From the NCBI RefSeq assembly GCF_002265435.1, contig NZ_NOKQ01000204.1, forward strand, positions 47,231 to 111,230: a DNA stretch of 64,000 nucleotides, read 5' to 3'. Below are positions 34,920 to 43,841 of the stretch, piece after piece. The notes beneath the pieces are model-generated. The model saw nothing but the letters and a program-made list of their open reading frames with translations. It made no database searches and was not told the origin of the DNA. The first letter of the stretch is position 1. Each line of letters opens with the position of its first letter. Source of the DNA: Tetzosporium hominis. GTDB taxonomy: Bacteria > Bacillota > Bacilli > Bacillales_A > Planococcaceae. Made by a program: the position numbers and the translations under genes.

Positions 34920-36020
34920 ATGCACATCAAGAAACGATGGATTGCGGGTACGGCCGTGGCAGCTCTGGTTGGGTATATCATGGCGAATCCGACCTTTGGA
35001 AAACGCGTGACGCGGGCTCAAAAGAAACAATTTGATGAGCTTCCGCATTTTAAAGATGGGAAGTTTCGGAACACGCCACCAATTGTGTCTCCTGGCGGGT
35101 TTGAAACCCTTCAAAGTCTTGCAAAAGATTACTTAGTACGAAAAGCGGACTTACATCCTGCTAATCCGATGTCGAGTGTGAAGTATGAGAGACATTCAGG
35201 TGTAGAAAGTCCTCATGTTACATGGCTTGGCCATTCTTGTTTTTTACTAGAGTGGAAGGATAAAGTCATTCTTGTTGATCCTATGCTTGGAAAAGTTCCC
35301 CTGCCATTTCAAATCAAAGATATGCGGTACCCGGTAGAAGAGGCGTTTGATCTCGAACAACTTCCGGAAATTGATATTGTAGTGTATTCTCACGATCACT
35401 ACGATCACTTAGATTATGATACGCTTCAGCAAATCAAAGACCGCGTGCGTAAGTTTTTTGTTCCGTTAGGAGTTGGCAAGCGACTTGAGGGGTGGGGAGT
35501 TCCGGAACACCGAATCTTTGAAGTGGACTGGTGGCAGTCTATTGAAGAAGAAGGCATCTGTTTTACAGCAGCTCCTTCTCGCCATTTTTCAGGGCGACTC
35601 GGTATTGATTATGCAGAAACGCTTTGGTGTTCTTGGATTTTTGAGTGGGACGATACTCGTATTTTTTATAGTGGAGACAGCGGATACGGGAAACACTTTG
35701 AAGAAATCGGTCGCCGTTATGGACCGTTTGATTTAGTGTTGATGGAGTGCGGTCAATATGATGAGCGTTGGCCAGGTGTGCACATGCATCCAGATGAGAG
35801 TATGCAGGCTTTCCTCGACTTAAACGGAAGTCATTTACTGCCCGTTCATTGGGGGGCTTTTACGTTGGCTTTCCATAAGTGGGATGATCCGCCGGAAGAA
35901 ATGATGCGTCTTGGAAAAGAACACGATGTCCATGTTGTGGTTCCTAAAATTGGAGAAACACTAGACGTTTCTAAATTGAACGACTATCAAACAACGACTT
36001 GGTGGAAACCATGTATATAA
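34920..36020 (+). CDS. Metallo-beta-lactamase-fold hydrolase (NAPE-PLD/UlaG-like)
   Basis: A 366-residue protein with an N-terminal hydrophobic anchor (WIAGTAVAALVGYIMANPTF) and a metallo-beta-lactamase fold. Metal ligands are visible in WLGHSCFLLEW, SHDHYDHLDY (HxHxDH), PSRHFSGR, YSGDSGYG and VHWGAF. The layout with LDYDTLQQI and the late HWGAFTLAFHKWDDPPEE is typical of NAPE-PLD-like lipid phosphodiesterases, so it may cleave a phospholipid at the membrane. Start at the ATG at 34920 behind AGAGGTG. Confidence 0.85.
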   Translation: MHIKKRWIAGTAVAALVGYIMANPTFGKRVTRAQKKQFDELPHFKDGKFRNTPPIVSPGGFETLQSLAKDYLVRKADLHPANPMSSVKYERHSGVESPHVTWLGHSCFLLEWKDKVILVDPMLGKVPLPFQIKDMRYPVEEAFDLEQLPEIDIVVYSHDHYDHLDYDTLQQIKDRVRKFFVPLGVGKRLEGWGVPEHRIFEVDWWQSIEEEGICFTAAPSRHFSGRLGIDYAETLWCSWIFEWDDTRIFYSGDSGYGKHFEEIGRRYGPFDLVLMECGQYDERWPGVHMHPDESMQAFLDLNGSHLLPVHWGAFTLAFHKWDDPPEEMMRLGKEHDVHVVVPKIGETLDVSKLNDYQTTTWWKPCI

Positions 36021-36024
36021 TAAC

Positions 36025-36056
36025 AACGCCTTTCCTAGGAAAGGCGTTAGTTTGTT
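36025..36056. terminator. Bidirectional intrinsic terminator
   Basis: A perfect palindrome with arms AACGCCTTTCCT / AGGAAAGGCGTT and a T-rich tail lies between two convergent genes. Confidence 0.82.
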
Positions 36057-36490
36057 TTTACCGGCAAATAAATCTCAACTTCTTCAGCTGTTTCTGTAGG
36101 GAAGTACATCTCGACAATATAACCTGAAAGATCAAATTGAAGGTTTTCGTCAAGCATCCAGTTTGTGAGTTTCTCATGAAGTGTTCCGATTTCTTCCGTC
36201 GTGCCTCGAGCAAATGCATAGTCTCGTGTGATTTCAATATACTCCATGCCAGCAGGTGGATGGGGCGGTTGATGCGAGACGAGAACACCTACGTAAAAAT
36301 GACCTTCTTCATGGTCGATTCCGGACTTTGGTTCAAATAAAGCAACTTCCACGTGGGCTTGGTAATCGGTGTCCTGCAACTTTTCCATGAAGCTTCGAGC
36401 TTTTTCGGGTACAATGGTAGCATAATCTTGAAAAATTCCTGTATGCCGCGTCACAAGTGCGCGGATGGTTACAGATTTATGAGCTGGCAT
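36047..36490 (-). CDS. GyrI-like / AraC effector-binding domain protein
   Basis: A 147-residue stand-alone domain: KSVTIRALVTRHTG at the start, GHFYVGVLVSHQPPHPPAGM in the middle, and the ending EEVEIYLPVKTN. This is the pattern of the GyrI/Rob small-molecule-binding fold (bacterial effector-binding domain). Without a DNA-binding part it may bind a drug-like ligand or act as a hydrolase, as some relatives do. It is a single gene divergent from a small membrane protein gene. Confidence 0.65.
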   Translation of the reverse strand: MPAHKSVTIRALVTRHTGIFQDYATIVPEKARSFMEKLQDTDYQAHVEVALFEPKSGIDHEEGHFYVGVLVSHQPPHPPAGMEYIEITRDYAFARGTTEEIGTLHEKLTNWMLDENLQFDLSGYIVEMYFPTETAEEVEIYLPVKTN

Positions 36491-36532
36491 GATTCCAGTC
36501 CTCCATTCAAAGAATTCGTAAAGGAGACTCTT

Positions 36533-36724
36533 ATGAAAAATCGTGTATTTGGTACAATCTATCTAGTGTTTAGCATAGCACTCTTTATCGGCGTAGAAAA
36601 GTGGCCATTTCTTCAGGACATCGATCCGATCTACCACATTCCACTTTATTTTCCGTCACTCGTATTAGCAGCTATCGGCTTTTATTTGTTCCGGATCTCA
36701 ACAACCAAGTTGCCAAATTCGTGA
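36533..36724 (+). CDS. Small two-span membrane protein
   Basis: A 63-residue protein from the ATG at 36533, behind AAAGGAGA. Two hydrophobic segments (IYLVFSIALFIGV and YFPSLVLAAIGFYLF) are joined by a short polar loop with PFLQDIDPIY. An ORF reaching further upstream exists but overlaps the divergent gene and lacks a start signal. No family recognised. Confidence 0.6.
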   Translation: MKNRVFGTIYLVFSIALFIGVEKWPFLQDIDPIYHIPLYFPSLVLAAIGFYLFRISTTKLPNS

Positions 36725-36749
36725 CTCTTCTCTTACTGGGAAGAGTCTT
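36723..36749 (+). terminator. Intrinsic terminator
   Basis: GACTCTTC / GAAGAGTC with a TTACTG-type loop and a T run follows the small membrane protein gene; it also overlaps the end of the TetR relic on the other strand. Confidence 0.78.
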
Positions 36750-36929
36750 TTTTTGTTTGGCCAAAAAAGGTATAACTCGCAATATGGGCTTGACTCAACT
36801 GAATGAGTTCATTAATAAACTGTTGGTCCTCTTTTGCGTAATTTGTTTGAATCCAATCCCGGATCAATCCGTACAATCCATTGGCCATATAGCGCTTAAA
36901 TAAATCCATATCTACAGGCAGGTCGTTAA
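36733..36929 (-). pseudogene. TetR-family regulator, C-terminal remnant
   Basis: On the minus strand the frame reads NDLPVDMDLFKRYMANGLYG, then LIRDWIQTNYAKEDQQFINE, and ends in KKDSSQ and a stop. The RYMANGLYGLIRDWI stretch is typical of the C-terminal domain of TetR regulators. The DNA-binding N-terminus is absent: the frame is cut at about 36929, exactly where the SDR remnant on the other strand begins. A start inside (ATG at 36909) has no ribosome site, so it is most likely non-functional. Confidence 0.7.
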
Positions 36930-37568
36930 GGAGCTAAATTAGTTTTAGTCGACCTTCAAGAAGATCTAGGAACATCTTTTGCTCAAGAACTACCAGACGC
37001 TATCTTTGTAAAAGCAGATGTTACAAATGAAGAGCAAGTGGCAAATGTGTTTGAAAAAGCAAAAGAAGCTTATGGCCAAGTGGATATCGTGTTCAATAAC
37101 GCAGGTATCGGTAAAGTGACACCAACACATGAAGTGAGCTATGACGAGTGGAGAAAGACCGTTGCAGTAGATTTAGATGGTGTGTTCTTAGTGGCTCGCG
37201 AAGCGATTCGCTCTTTCCAACAGACAGGTGGTGGAGTGATAGTGAACACAGCTTCTATGTATGGGTGGGTAGGTTCTCCAGGGTCAGCAGCTTACAATGC
37301 GGCAAAAGGTGGCGTAGTCAACTTTACTCGCTCAATCGGTCTTGAGTACGCAGAACACAATATTCGTGTGAACGCCCTATGCCCAGGATTTATCGATACA
37401 CCAATCATCCCTGAAGAAAGCAAAGACATCTTGAAGCAGATGACACCGATGAAACGATTGGGCCAGTCAGAAGAGATGGCAAAAGCAGTTCTATTCTTGG
37501 CATCAGATGATTCAAGTTTTATGACAGGTGCAAGTTTAGTAGTAGACGGTGGATATACAGCTCAATAA
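36930..37568 (+). pseudogene. Short-chain dehydrogenase/reductase lacking its N-terminus
   Basis: The frame begins with GAKLVLVDLQEDLG, which is the second beta strand of an SDR, directly after an in-frame stop. The NNAG motif (VFNNAGIG), the catalytic YxxxK (AAYNAAKGG) with the upstream serine in NTASMYG, and the end MTGASLVVDGGY are intact. What is missing is the first strand with the TGxxxGxG cofactor-binding motif, about 28 residues. An internal ATG at 37038 has no ribosome site. The gene is thus broken by a deletion that also cut the adjacent TetR gene. Confidence 0.8.
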
Positions 37569-37570
37569 CA

Positions 37571-37604
37571 AAAAGGCTCTCTTCGAATTCGAAGAGAGCC
37601 TTTT
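37571..37604. terminator. Bidirectional intrinsic terminator
   Basis: A perfect 34-base palindrome with arms AAAAGGCTCTCTTCGAA and its complement lies between the SDR remnant and the convergent yhgE gene. Confidence 0.9.
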
Positions 37605-37605
37605 C

Positions 37606-39777
37606 TTATGCTTCTTTAGTTGTAAGCTTTCTGAAACTAAATATAAAGTAAAGAAGTGTAGCTACAGAGAAAACAATCGCAAATACAGCTAATATTGTAG
37701 CGGCAAACGCGAATCCTGCACCGCCTTCGATAGAGATGGCGGATTTGAAAAGATCAACCGAGTAAGTCATCGGCAACCACTGATTAAATACTTGAAGTGC
37801 TTTCGGTAACAATTCTAGTGGGAACGTTCCCGCGCTTGTAGTCAATTGAAGAATCAATAAGATAATGGCTACAAAACGTCCTGCATCTCCAAGTGTCGTC
37901 ACTAAGAACTGAACGAGTGCCATGAACGTCAGGCTTGTAAGGACAGTACCTGCAACAAATAACCAAGGATTGACTGGATCCACTCCAACTACCCAAATAG
38001 CAAGTCCCGCGACAATGAGTGCTTGTAGGATGCCGATTGCAGCTACAACCATTGTCTTGCTTGAATACCAACGAACGCCGCTTGTAGGTGAAGATGCAGG
38101 GTCTCGTAATGGGAAGACGATGGAAGTAAGGAGTGCACCGACAAAAAGACCAAGTGAAATGAAGTAAGGAGAGAATCCTGTTCCGTAATTGGGTACTTCA
38201 TGTAGTGCTTTCTTTTCCACCTGTACTGGCTGAGCTACAGCTTTCGCTGAAGCTTCACCGGCCTTGAATTCCGATGCCTTCTCTGAGCCATCTGCTAGTC
38301 CGTTATGAAGCTCTGTGGTGCCTTCAGCTAATTGTGTGCTTCCCTCTGCTAGTTTCCCTGCACCATCCGCGAGTTGTTGCGAGTTTGATGCGAGCGTTGT
38401 TGAGCCAGATGTCAGTTGGCCAGCACCCTCTGCTGCTTCTGTAAGTCCCGCAGTCAAACGAGCTGAACCTTGTTGAAGTTGTTCAAGGCCACTTTCTAAC
38501 TCAGGGAGCTTGCCTGCTAATTGTGTGGTCCCGGAATTCACTTGATTAGCACCGTCTGTGAGCACGCTATTCTTTGAAGCTAATTGTTCTAGACCGTCTG
38601 CTACTTGTGAAGTACCTTGCTCCAAATCTTGGCTTGCTGCTTGAAGTTGTTGTAGACCATCAGCAAGCTGTGAGCCTCCACCAGCAGCTTGTTGCATTTT
38701 CGTACTATAAGATTGCGTAGCCTGCAGAAGGGGATCGAGTTGCGCTTGTACGGCAGCAGCTTGCTCTGGAGGAAGACCAGCTACAAGTTGTGCGATTGCA
38801 CCATTCCAACTAGCTGCTAATTGTTCGGAACCAGTTGCTAATTCTGAAAGCCCCTGCTGTAGTTGCACAGCGCTTGTGGATGCTTTTGAAACACCAGCAC
38901 TAAACTGGACCTGACCATCCTGCAATGTCCCGGAGCCAGTTGCTAATTTGTCTACAGCAGCTGTGTAATCTGCAATTCCTTGCTGTAGAGAAGTTGTCCC
39001 AGCCGCTAGCTGTGAAGCACCCTCTGCAGCTGTGCGAGCGCCATCTTTAGCATCACCTAGTTTAGTGGTTAACGTAGCACTACCTTGTCGCGCTTGCTCA
39101 ACACCTTGTGCGAGCTTTGCTGTCCCGTCCGTCAATGTAACGCTTCCAGCTGCTAGGTCATTTAAATAACTTTTTAATTCACTTGTCCCTTGTTGAAGGG
39201 ATAGAGCCCCATCTTCTAGTTTTGCAGAACCATCCGCTGCACTTCCAATTCCGTCTTTCAAAGAATCGACAGCTTCATAGATTCCTTCTGTAAAGGTTTG
39301 TGTCACTTGTTCATTAACAGTTGCCTGAATGCGAGCGATGGCTGTCTCGCCGATTTGGCTGGATAAGAAATTAAATGCCTCGTTTGGACGGTAGATCAAT
39401 TCCATTTGAGAAGGGGATTCTCCGAGCAGTGTCGTTGCGTTGTGAGAGAAGTCTTCAGGAATTTCAATGACCATATAGACTTCTTTATTTTCTAGAGCCG
39501 CATCTGCTTGGTCACGAGTAAACGCTTCAAACTTAAAGTCCTGTCTCTCTTCTAAGTTCGTAAGTAAATCCGTACCTAGCTCCAGTTGCTCTTCCTGATA
39601 GGTTGCTCCTACATCTTCATTCACTACTGCAACGGGTAAATCCTCTAGCTGCGCATAAGGATCCCAGAATGCCCATAAAAACATACCAGCGTACATAATC
39701 GGAATAAAGAGAATAGCCAGTAAAGGTATCAATTGTTTCTTGTTAGTAAAGATTGCTTTCCATTGTTGCCGAATCAT
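37606..39777 (-). CDS. yhgE: YhgE/Pip-family membrane protein
   Basis: A 723-residue protein with one N-terminal membrane span (LIPLLAILFIPIMYAGMFLW), a long outside region, and five or six C-terminal spans. Residues about 190-520 consist of an eleven-residue-like repeat of the type L..G...L..G...L (for example LADGLQQLQAASQDLEQGTS), as in YhgE and phage infection protein Pip. It is related to ABC-2-type membrane proteins. It serves as a phage receptor in lactococci and in other hosts supports type VII-like secretion or cell-envelope work. Its regulator is encoded just upstream. Confidence 0.9.
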   Translation of the reverse strand: MIRQQWKAIFTNKKQLIPLLAILFIPIMYAGMFLWAFWDPYAQLEDLPVAVVNEDVGATYQEEQLELGTDLLTNLEERQDFKFEAFTRDQADAALENKEVYMVIEIPEDFSHNATTLLGESPSQMELIYRPNEAFNFLSSQIGETAIARIQATVNEQVTQTFTEGIYEAVDSLKDGIGSAADGSAKLEDGALSLQQGTSELKSYLNDLAAGSVTLTDGTAKLAQGVEQARQGSATLTTKLGDAKDGARTAAEGASQLAAGTTSLQQGIADYTAAVDKLATGSGTLQDGQVQFSAGVSKASTSAVQLQQGLSELATGSEQLAASWNGAIAQLVAGLPPEQAAAVQAQLDPLLQATQSYSTKMQQAAGGGSQLADGLQQLQAASQDLEQGTSQVADGLEQLASKNSVLTDGANQVNSGTTQLAGKLPELESGLEQLQQGSARLTAGLTEAAEGAGQLTSGSTTLASNSQQLADGAGKLAEGSTQLAEGTTELHNGLADGSEKASEFKAGEASAKAVAQPVQVEKKALHEVPNYGTGFSPYFISLGLFVGALLTSIVFPLRDPASSPTSGVRWYSSKTMVVAAIGILQALIVAGLAIWVVGVDPVNPWLFVAGTVLTSLTFMALVQFLVTTLGDAGRFVAIILLILQLTTSAGTFPLELLPKALQVFNQWLPMTYSVDLFKSAISIEGGAGFAFAATILAVFAIVFSVATLLYFIFSFRKLTTKEA

Positions 39778-39855
39778 GAAGATTCTCCTTTCTGTTGTGA
39801 CCGAATGACTGCTTTGTTATTTTGGTTATTTTATGATAAAAGAAAAGGCTCTTTA

Positions 39856-40410
39856 TTAGAGCCCTTTGAATAGGCTTTGATGAAAAAACTGACTGATGGT
39901 TTTTTCATCTAAAGGCTGCTCATACAGTTGGTTCCAGTCCACTACAAAAGCTACATACGATTTGTATAACAAATAAGCAAGAAGTTTCGGGTCTGACTCA
40001 AGATCAGGCAGAGCCCGACTCAATCGCTGTTCAATAAATTCTACAATCGCTTTTTCTACCTGCTGCATCATATCATACACAGCTTTGGACTTCGTGGCAC
40101 GTTCTTCTTCAATCAAACGAGCAAGAAGTTGGTGGGTTTCACGGAACTCCAACATTTTAATTAAAGCTTTATGTGCATTTTCTGCAGGAGTAGCAGAAGG
40201 ATCTAAGACACGCACGGCTTGTTGCTTCATTTCCTCTATTGTAGAAAGGACGATAGCTTGAAATAGATCTTCTTTATTCGCAAAAAATGTATAGATGGTT
40301 CCTTTTCCAACACCAGCTTCCCGTGCTATCTGATCTACGCTAGTAGCTTTGTAGCCATACAGGCTAAAGGTTTTGGCGGCAGCTTTTAATATTTCTTGTT
40401 TGCGATCCAT
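39856..40410 (-). CDS. TetR-family regulator, YhgD-like
   Basis: A 184-residue TetR regulator: AAAKTFSLYGYKATSVDQIA, then REAGVGKGTIYTFFANKEDL as helix-turn-helix, and a helical C-terminal domain. It lies 78 bases upstream of yhgE on the same strand, the same pair as yhgD-yhgE in B. subtilis. Its own upstream region has a long palindrome, and the same TGACCGAA half-site recurs before yhgE, so it probably represses both. Confidence 0.87.
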   Translation of the reverse strand: MDRKQEILKAAAKTFSLYGYKATSVDQIAREAGVGKGTIYTFFANKEDLFQAIVLSTIEEMKQQAVRVLDPSATPAENAHKALIKMLEFRETHQLLARLIEEERATKSKAVYDMMQQVEKAIVEFIEQRLSRALPDLESDPKLLAYLLYKSYVAFVVDWNQLYEQPLDEKTISQFFHQSLFKGL

Positions 40411-40426
40411 CGATTCGCCTCCTAAA

Positions 40427-40451
40427 ATGACCGAAATTCAAATTCGGTCAT
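40427..40451 (-). promoter_or_regulatory. TetR operator
   Basis: ATGACCGAA and TTCGGTCAT are perfect inverted arms around a seven-base centre, just upstream of the regulator's start. A single TGACCGAA copy occurs near 39801 in front of yhgE. Confidence 0.75.
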
Positions 40452-40499
40452 TTAGTCAAAGTATACATCGGATGTTTTATAGAGGCAAGTGAAATTCCA

Positions 40500-42257
40500 T
40501 TACACATGTGTAAGCTCTTGTTGAAGTGCCACCCAGTGGTTTGGAGAAACTTCTGTCCAGATTGAGTTTGCTACATCGTAATGTGGTGTCTCTTGATGTG
40601 CGACACTTGCACGAGCCGCTCGTCTCTTCACTTCAACATGCGGATCAGGAAGGGGGATGGCAGCTAGCAGAGCCTGCGTATAGGGATGTTGTGGGTTTGA
40701 GTATAGCGTTTCACTTTCAGCTAGTTCCACAATCTTCCCTTTATACATCACCGCTACTCGATCACTCAAATGTTTTACCATCGACAAATCGTGAGCAATG
40801 AATAAGAAGGTCAATCCTAATTTCTGCTGGAGCTCTCGAAGGAGTTCCACGATTTGCTTTTGTATAGAAACGTCCAGTGCGGATAAGGGCTCATCACACA
40901 CTATGAAATCTGGTTCAACTGCGAGTGCACGTGCAATCCCGATTCGTTGACGCTGCCCTCCAGAGAACTCATGGGGATAGCGCATAGCATGACTTTTCTC
41001 CAGTCCCACTAATTCTAGTAATTCTTCGACTCGCTGTTGTCTTTGTGTACGGTTTTGAGCTAGTCCGTGAAGGTCTAAGGCTGTACCGATGATGTCGACG
41101 ACTTTCTGTCGAGGATTTAGCGATGCATAGGGATCTTGGAAAATGATTTGAATTCGGCGACGCATTTGTTTTAATTGTTTCTTGTTCAAGCGATTTAAAG
41201 GGATGCCGTCAAACAGCACGGTTCCAGAAGTTGCTTGATGCAGCTGTAGAAGGGTGCGTCCGGTTGTTGACTTCCCAGAACCAGATTCTCCTACAAGCCC
41301 TAGTGTTTCTCCTGGGTAAATAGAAAAACTGATATCGTCTACGGCTTTGAGTTGTTCGCCTCGGCCAAGATCAAACTCTTTAGTTAAATTTCGGACTTCC
41401 ACAAGTGGTTGAGAAGGGTCACGCTGGGTATCCACCTTGCTAGGAAGTTTCGGTTGTTTAGGTTCATGAAGTTTCGGCAGTGCAGCAAGCAGCTTTTTTG
41501 TATAAGGATGCTGAGGCGAATAGAAGATGTCTTCTGTCGTTCCCGTTTCAACGATTTCTCCTTTTTGCATCACAATGACACGGTCACACATTCCAGCAAC
41601 GACACCTAAATCATGCGTGATCAGTACGATAGCTGTGCCAAGCTTTTGTTGCATCGTCTTCATCAGTGCCAAAATCTGCGCTTGAATCGTCACGTCTAGT
41701 GCAGTCGTGGGCTCATCCGCAAGCAATAGTTCAGGTTGACAAGAGAGTGCCATGGCAATCATGGCACGTTGACGCATTCCTCCAGAAAATTCGTGAGGGT
41801 ACTGTGCGGCGCGCTGACTCGCTTTTTGGATCCCGACCTGCTCCATCAGCTCAATAGTTTGTGTAAGGGCATCTTTTTTAGAGAGCTTTCGATGCTTGAT
41901 CAAGCTTTCAGCAATTTGATCACCAATACGTGTCGTCGGATTTAAAGAGCTCATCGGGTCTTGGAAAATCATCGAAATCTCTTTTCCTCGAAGTTGCTCC
42001 AATCGTTTCTCTGGAGCTGAAAGTAACTCTTCGCCTTTCCACAGGATAGAGCCACTTTTGACAAATGAAGGAGGAGAGGGAAGGAGGCGCATGACCGAGC
42101 GGGCAGTAACACTTTTTCCGCTTCCAGACTCTCCGACAATGGCTACTGTTTCTCCTGGATAAACATCTATATGTACACCTTTAACAGCTTCTATTTCTCG
42201 TTCTCCTGCTAAAAACGAAACGCGTAAATCTTGTATCGATAAAATGGGTTGATCCAT
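40500..42257 (-). CDS. Fused oligopeptide/dipeptide ABC ATPase (OppD-OppF type)
   Basis: A 585-residue protein with two complete ABC domains of the peptide-uptake class. The first has Walker [10 protein letters not shown], signature [15 protein letters not shown] and Walker [13 protein letters not shown]. The second has [24 protein letters not shown] and [12 protein letters not shown]. Each ends with the family's HPYT(K/Q)xLLAAxP extension. Such fusions replace separate OppD and OppF. It is divergent from the permease genes and very likely powers them. Start at the ATG at 42257 behind TGAGGTG; an upstream GTG is less well placed. Confidence 0.92.
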   Translation of the reverse strand: MDQPILSIQDLRVSFLAGEREIEAVKGVHIDVYPGETVAIVGESGSGKSVTARSVMRLLPSPPSFVKSGSILWKGEELLSAPEKRLEQLRGKEISMIFQDPMSSLNPTTRIGDQIAESLIKHRKLSKKDALTQTIELMEQVGIQKASQRAAQYPHEFSGGMRQRAMIAMALSCQPELLLADEPTTALDVTIQAQILALMKTMQQKLGTAIVLITHDLGVVAGMCDRVIVMQKGEIVETGTTEDIFYSPQHPYTKKLLAALPKLHEPKQPKLPSKVDTQRDPSQPLVEVRNLTKEFDLGRGEQLKAVDDISFSIYPGETLGLVGESGSGKSTTGRTLLQLHQATSGTVLFDGIPLNRLNKKQLKQMRRRIQIIFQDPYASLNPRQKVVDIIGTALDLHGLAQNRTQRQQRVEELLELVGLEKSHAMRYPHEFSGGQRQRIGIARALAVEPDFIVCDEPLSALDVSIQKQIVELLRELQQKLGLTFLFIAHDLSMVKHLSDRVAVMYKGKIVELAESETLYSNPQHPYTQALLAAIPLPDPHVEVKRRAARASVAHQETPHYDVANSIWTEVSPNHWVALQQELTHV

Positions 42258-42292
42258 AACAAACACCTCAATCTTTAAATGAGCAAAATCTA

Positions 42293-42321
42293 TTGACTCT
42301 TTAGTAAATATGTTTCATACT
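42293..42321 (+). promoter_or_regulatory. Promoter of the permease/binding-protein operon
   Basis: TTGACT (42293-42298) and CATACT (42316-42321) with 17 bases between them. Confidence 0.55.
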
Positions 42322-42365
42322 CTACTATACCACTAGGAATTATACAATATATTCATTTTACTTCG

Positions 42366-42402
42366 AACTCGTCTTCTAGTTATAGAAGGCGGGTTGAATT
42401 TT
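42366..42402 (+). terminator. Leader hairpin with T run, candidate attenuator
   Basis: AACTCGTCTTCT / AGAAGGCGGGTT pairs over 12 bases with two G-T pairs and is followed by GAATTTTTGG. It lies between the promoter and the first permease gene, so it may be an attenuator; no ligand-binding aptamer is recognisable in front of it. Confidence 0.5.
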
Positions 42403-42427
42403 TGGCAGAAGAAAGGAGTGTGCCCTA

Positions 42428-43831
42428 ATGACCATCCCCGAATTTATGAAGTCACTCTATTTAAAGGCTTCCTTACATAGAAAGTCTTATTGGCTTGTAG
42501 TATTGCTGAGTCTTCCTCTCCATCTGATTTCCTGGTTGTTGTACCGTATTCAGAAACCCGAAAAGAACTACATAGAACAGCTAAATAAGGAAACAAGATT
42601 GATTTCTGAACAGGAAAGGCAACACTGGTTTGAAGATTTCTACCGACAAGAGAAAGCAAAAGATCAGACGTTCCAACTTCGTCAAAGTGAAGACACGCTC
42701 CATAAGACGGCAAAGCGATTAGTTGCTCAGCATGAACGGGAAGAGTTGGAGAAGAAGCTTGAGAAACAAGGTGTTGTTCCTCAGACCTATTCACATTTTA
42801 CGGGTAACCTGATTGGAACGCCTATCTTCTTCTGGACGACTTTCATATTTGCGTTCTTGTTATATAGCTTCCTTGCAGGAAGAAGCCAATCATTCGCTTG
42901 GTTTGTGTTGGGACGCTTAGTTCAAACTGTGTTTGTCATCATAGGTGTCGCAACTTTTGTCTTTACGATCTTATACATATCTCCATTAGATCCAGCGCAG
43001 AACATCCTTGGTGTTGAGTCCACACCTGAACAAGTCGCTAACTTTAATCGGATTTACGGATTAGACCAGCCATACTTAGGACAGCTTTGGAATTCCTTAC
43101 AAGGACTGTTCACATTTGATCTAGGTACTTCATTTGCAGGCAAAGAAAACATCACAGCAAGCATTGCCTCTAAGTTCCCAGTGACGTTGATTATTGCTCT
43201 CTTTTCTCTGTTGATGGCCATCATTATCGCATTACCTGCAGGGATTGTTTCCGCATTACGTCCAAACAGTTATTGGGACTATACGTTTATGATTGTGGCT
43301 TTGATTGGTCTATCTATACCGAGCTTCTGGCAAGGATTACTGTTCATTTTAGGGTTTTCCATTCACTTGCAATGGTTCCCGGCTACATATAGCACATCAA
43401 ATTGGTTATCGCTTGTATTGCCAATTGCGGTACTGGGAACGTCTATCGCTGCATCGATTGCACGAATGACAAGGTCGTCTATGCTGGAAGTGATACACGA
43501 AGACTACATCGTCACCGCTAAAGCGAAAGGTCTTACCGAACGTCAAATTGTTTCCAAGCATGCTTTGAAAAATGCCATGATTCCTATCATTACGGTGATT
43601 GGACTGTTGTTCGGTGGTATGTTAGGCGGTGCGGCCATCACTGAAAAGGTATTTAATATCAGCGGGATTGGGAGCTACATTGTCGACAAGCAGTTCATCC
43701 CAGACATACCTGCACTCCTTGGTGGGGTCGTCTATATTGCCATCGCTATTTCACTGGTCAACTTGGTCATCGATATTTTATACGCTTTCTATGATCCGCG
43801 TATCCGCTCGACCATGAAAAAGAAAGGATAG
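42428..43831 (+). CDS. Peptide ABC permease (OppB-like) with long N-terminal extension
   Basis: A 467-residue membrane protein. From about residue 157 it is a normal OppB/DppB permease: GRLVQTVFVIIGVATFVF, then GLDQPYLGQLWN, and the EAA loop VTAKAKGLTERQIVSKHALKN shortened here to AKAKGLTERQIV. The first 155 residues are extra: one span near 22-40, a charged helical stretch (about 45-115, likely coiled coil, rich in Glu/Lys/Gln), and a second span near 128-148. Ordinary OppB proteins have about 310 residues. It is followed by the partner permease at ten bases. The extension probably serves regulation or complex assembly. Confidence 0.85.
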   Translation: MTIPEFMKSLYLKASLHRKSYWLVVLLSLPLHLISWLLYRIQKPEKNYIEQLNKETRLISEQERQHWFEDFYRQEKAKDQTFQLRQSEDTLHKTAKRLVAQHEREELEKKLEKQGVVPQTYSHFTGNLIGTPIFFWTTFIFAFLLYSFLAGRSQSFAWFVLGRLVQTVFVIIGVATFVFTILYISPLDPAQNILGVESTPEQVANFNRIYGLDQPYLGQLWNSLQGLFTFDLGTSFAGKENITASIASKFPVTLIIALFSLLMAIIIALPAGIVSALRPNSYWDYTFMIVALIGLSIPSFWQGLLFILGFSIHLQWFPATYSTSNWLSLVLPIAVLGTSIAASIARMTRSSMLEVIHEDYIVTAKAKGLTERQIVSKHALKNAMIPIITVIGLLFGGMLGGAAITEKVFNISGIGSYIVDKQFIPDIPALLGGVVYIAIAISLVNLVIDILYAFYDPRIRSTMKKKG

Positions 43832-43841
43832 GAGGGAGCCT

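Noticed and set aside
38200..39300. DNA tandem repeat in yhgE
   Set aside because: The repetition is at protein level (L..G...L pattern) with divergent codons; it is a feature of the family.
37606..39777. Prophage evidence from a phage infection protein homologue
   Set aside because: YhgE/Pip is a chromosomal membrane protein used by phages as receptor; no phage genes accompany it.
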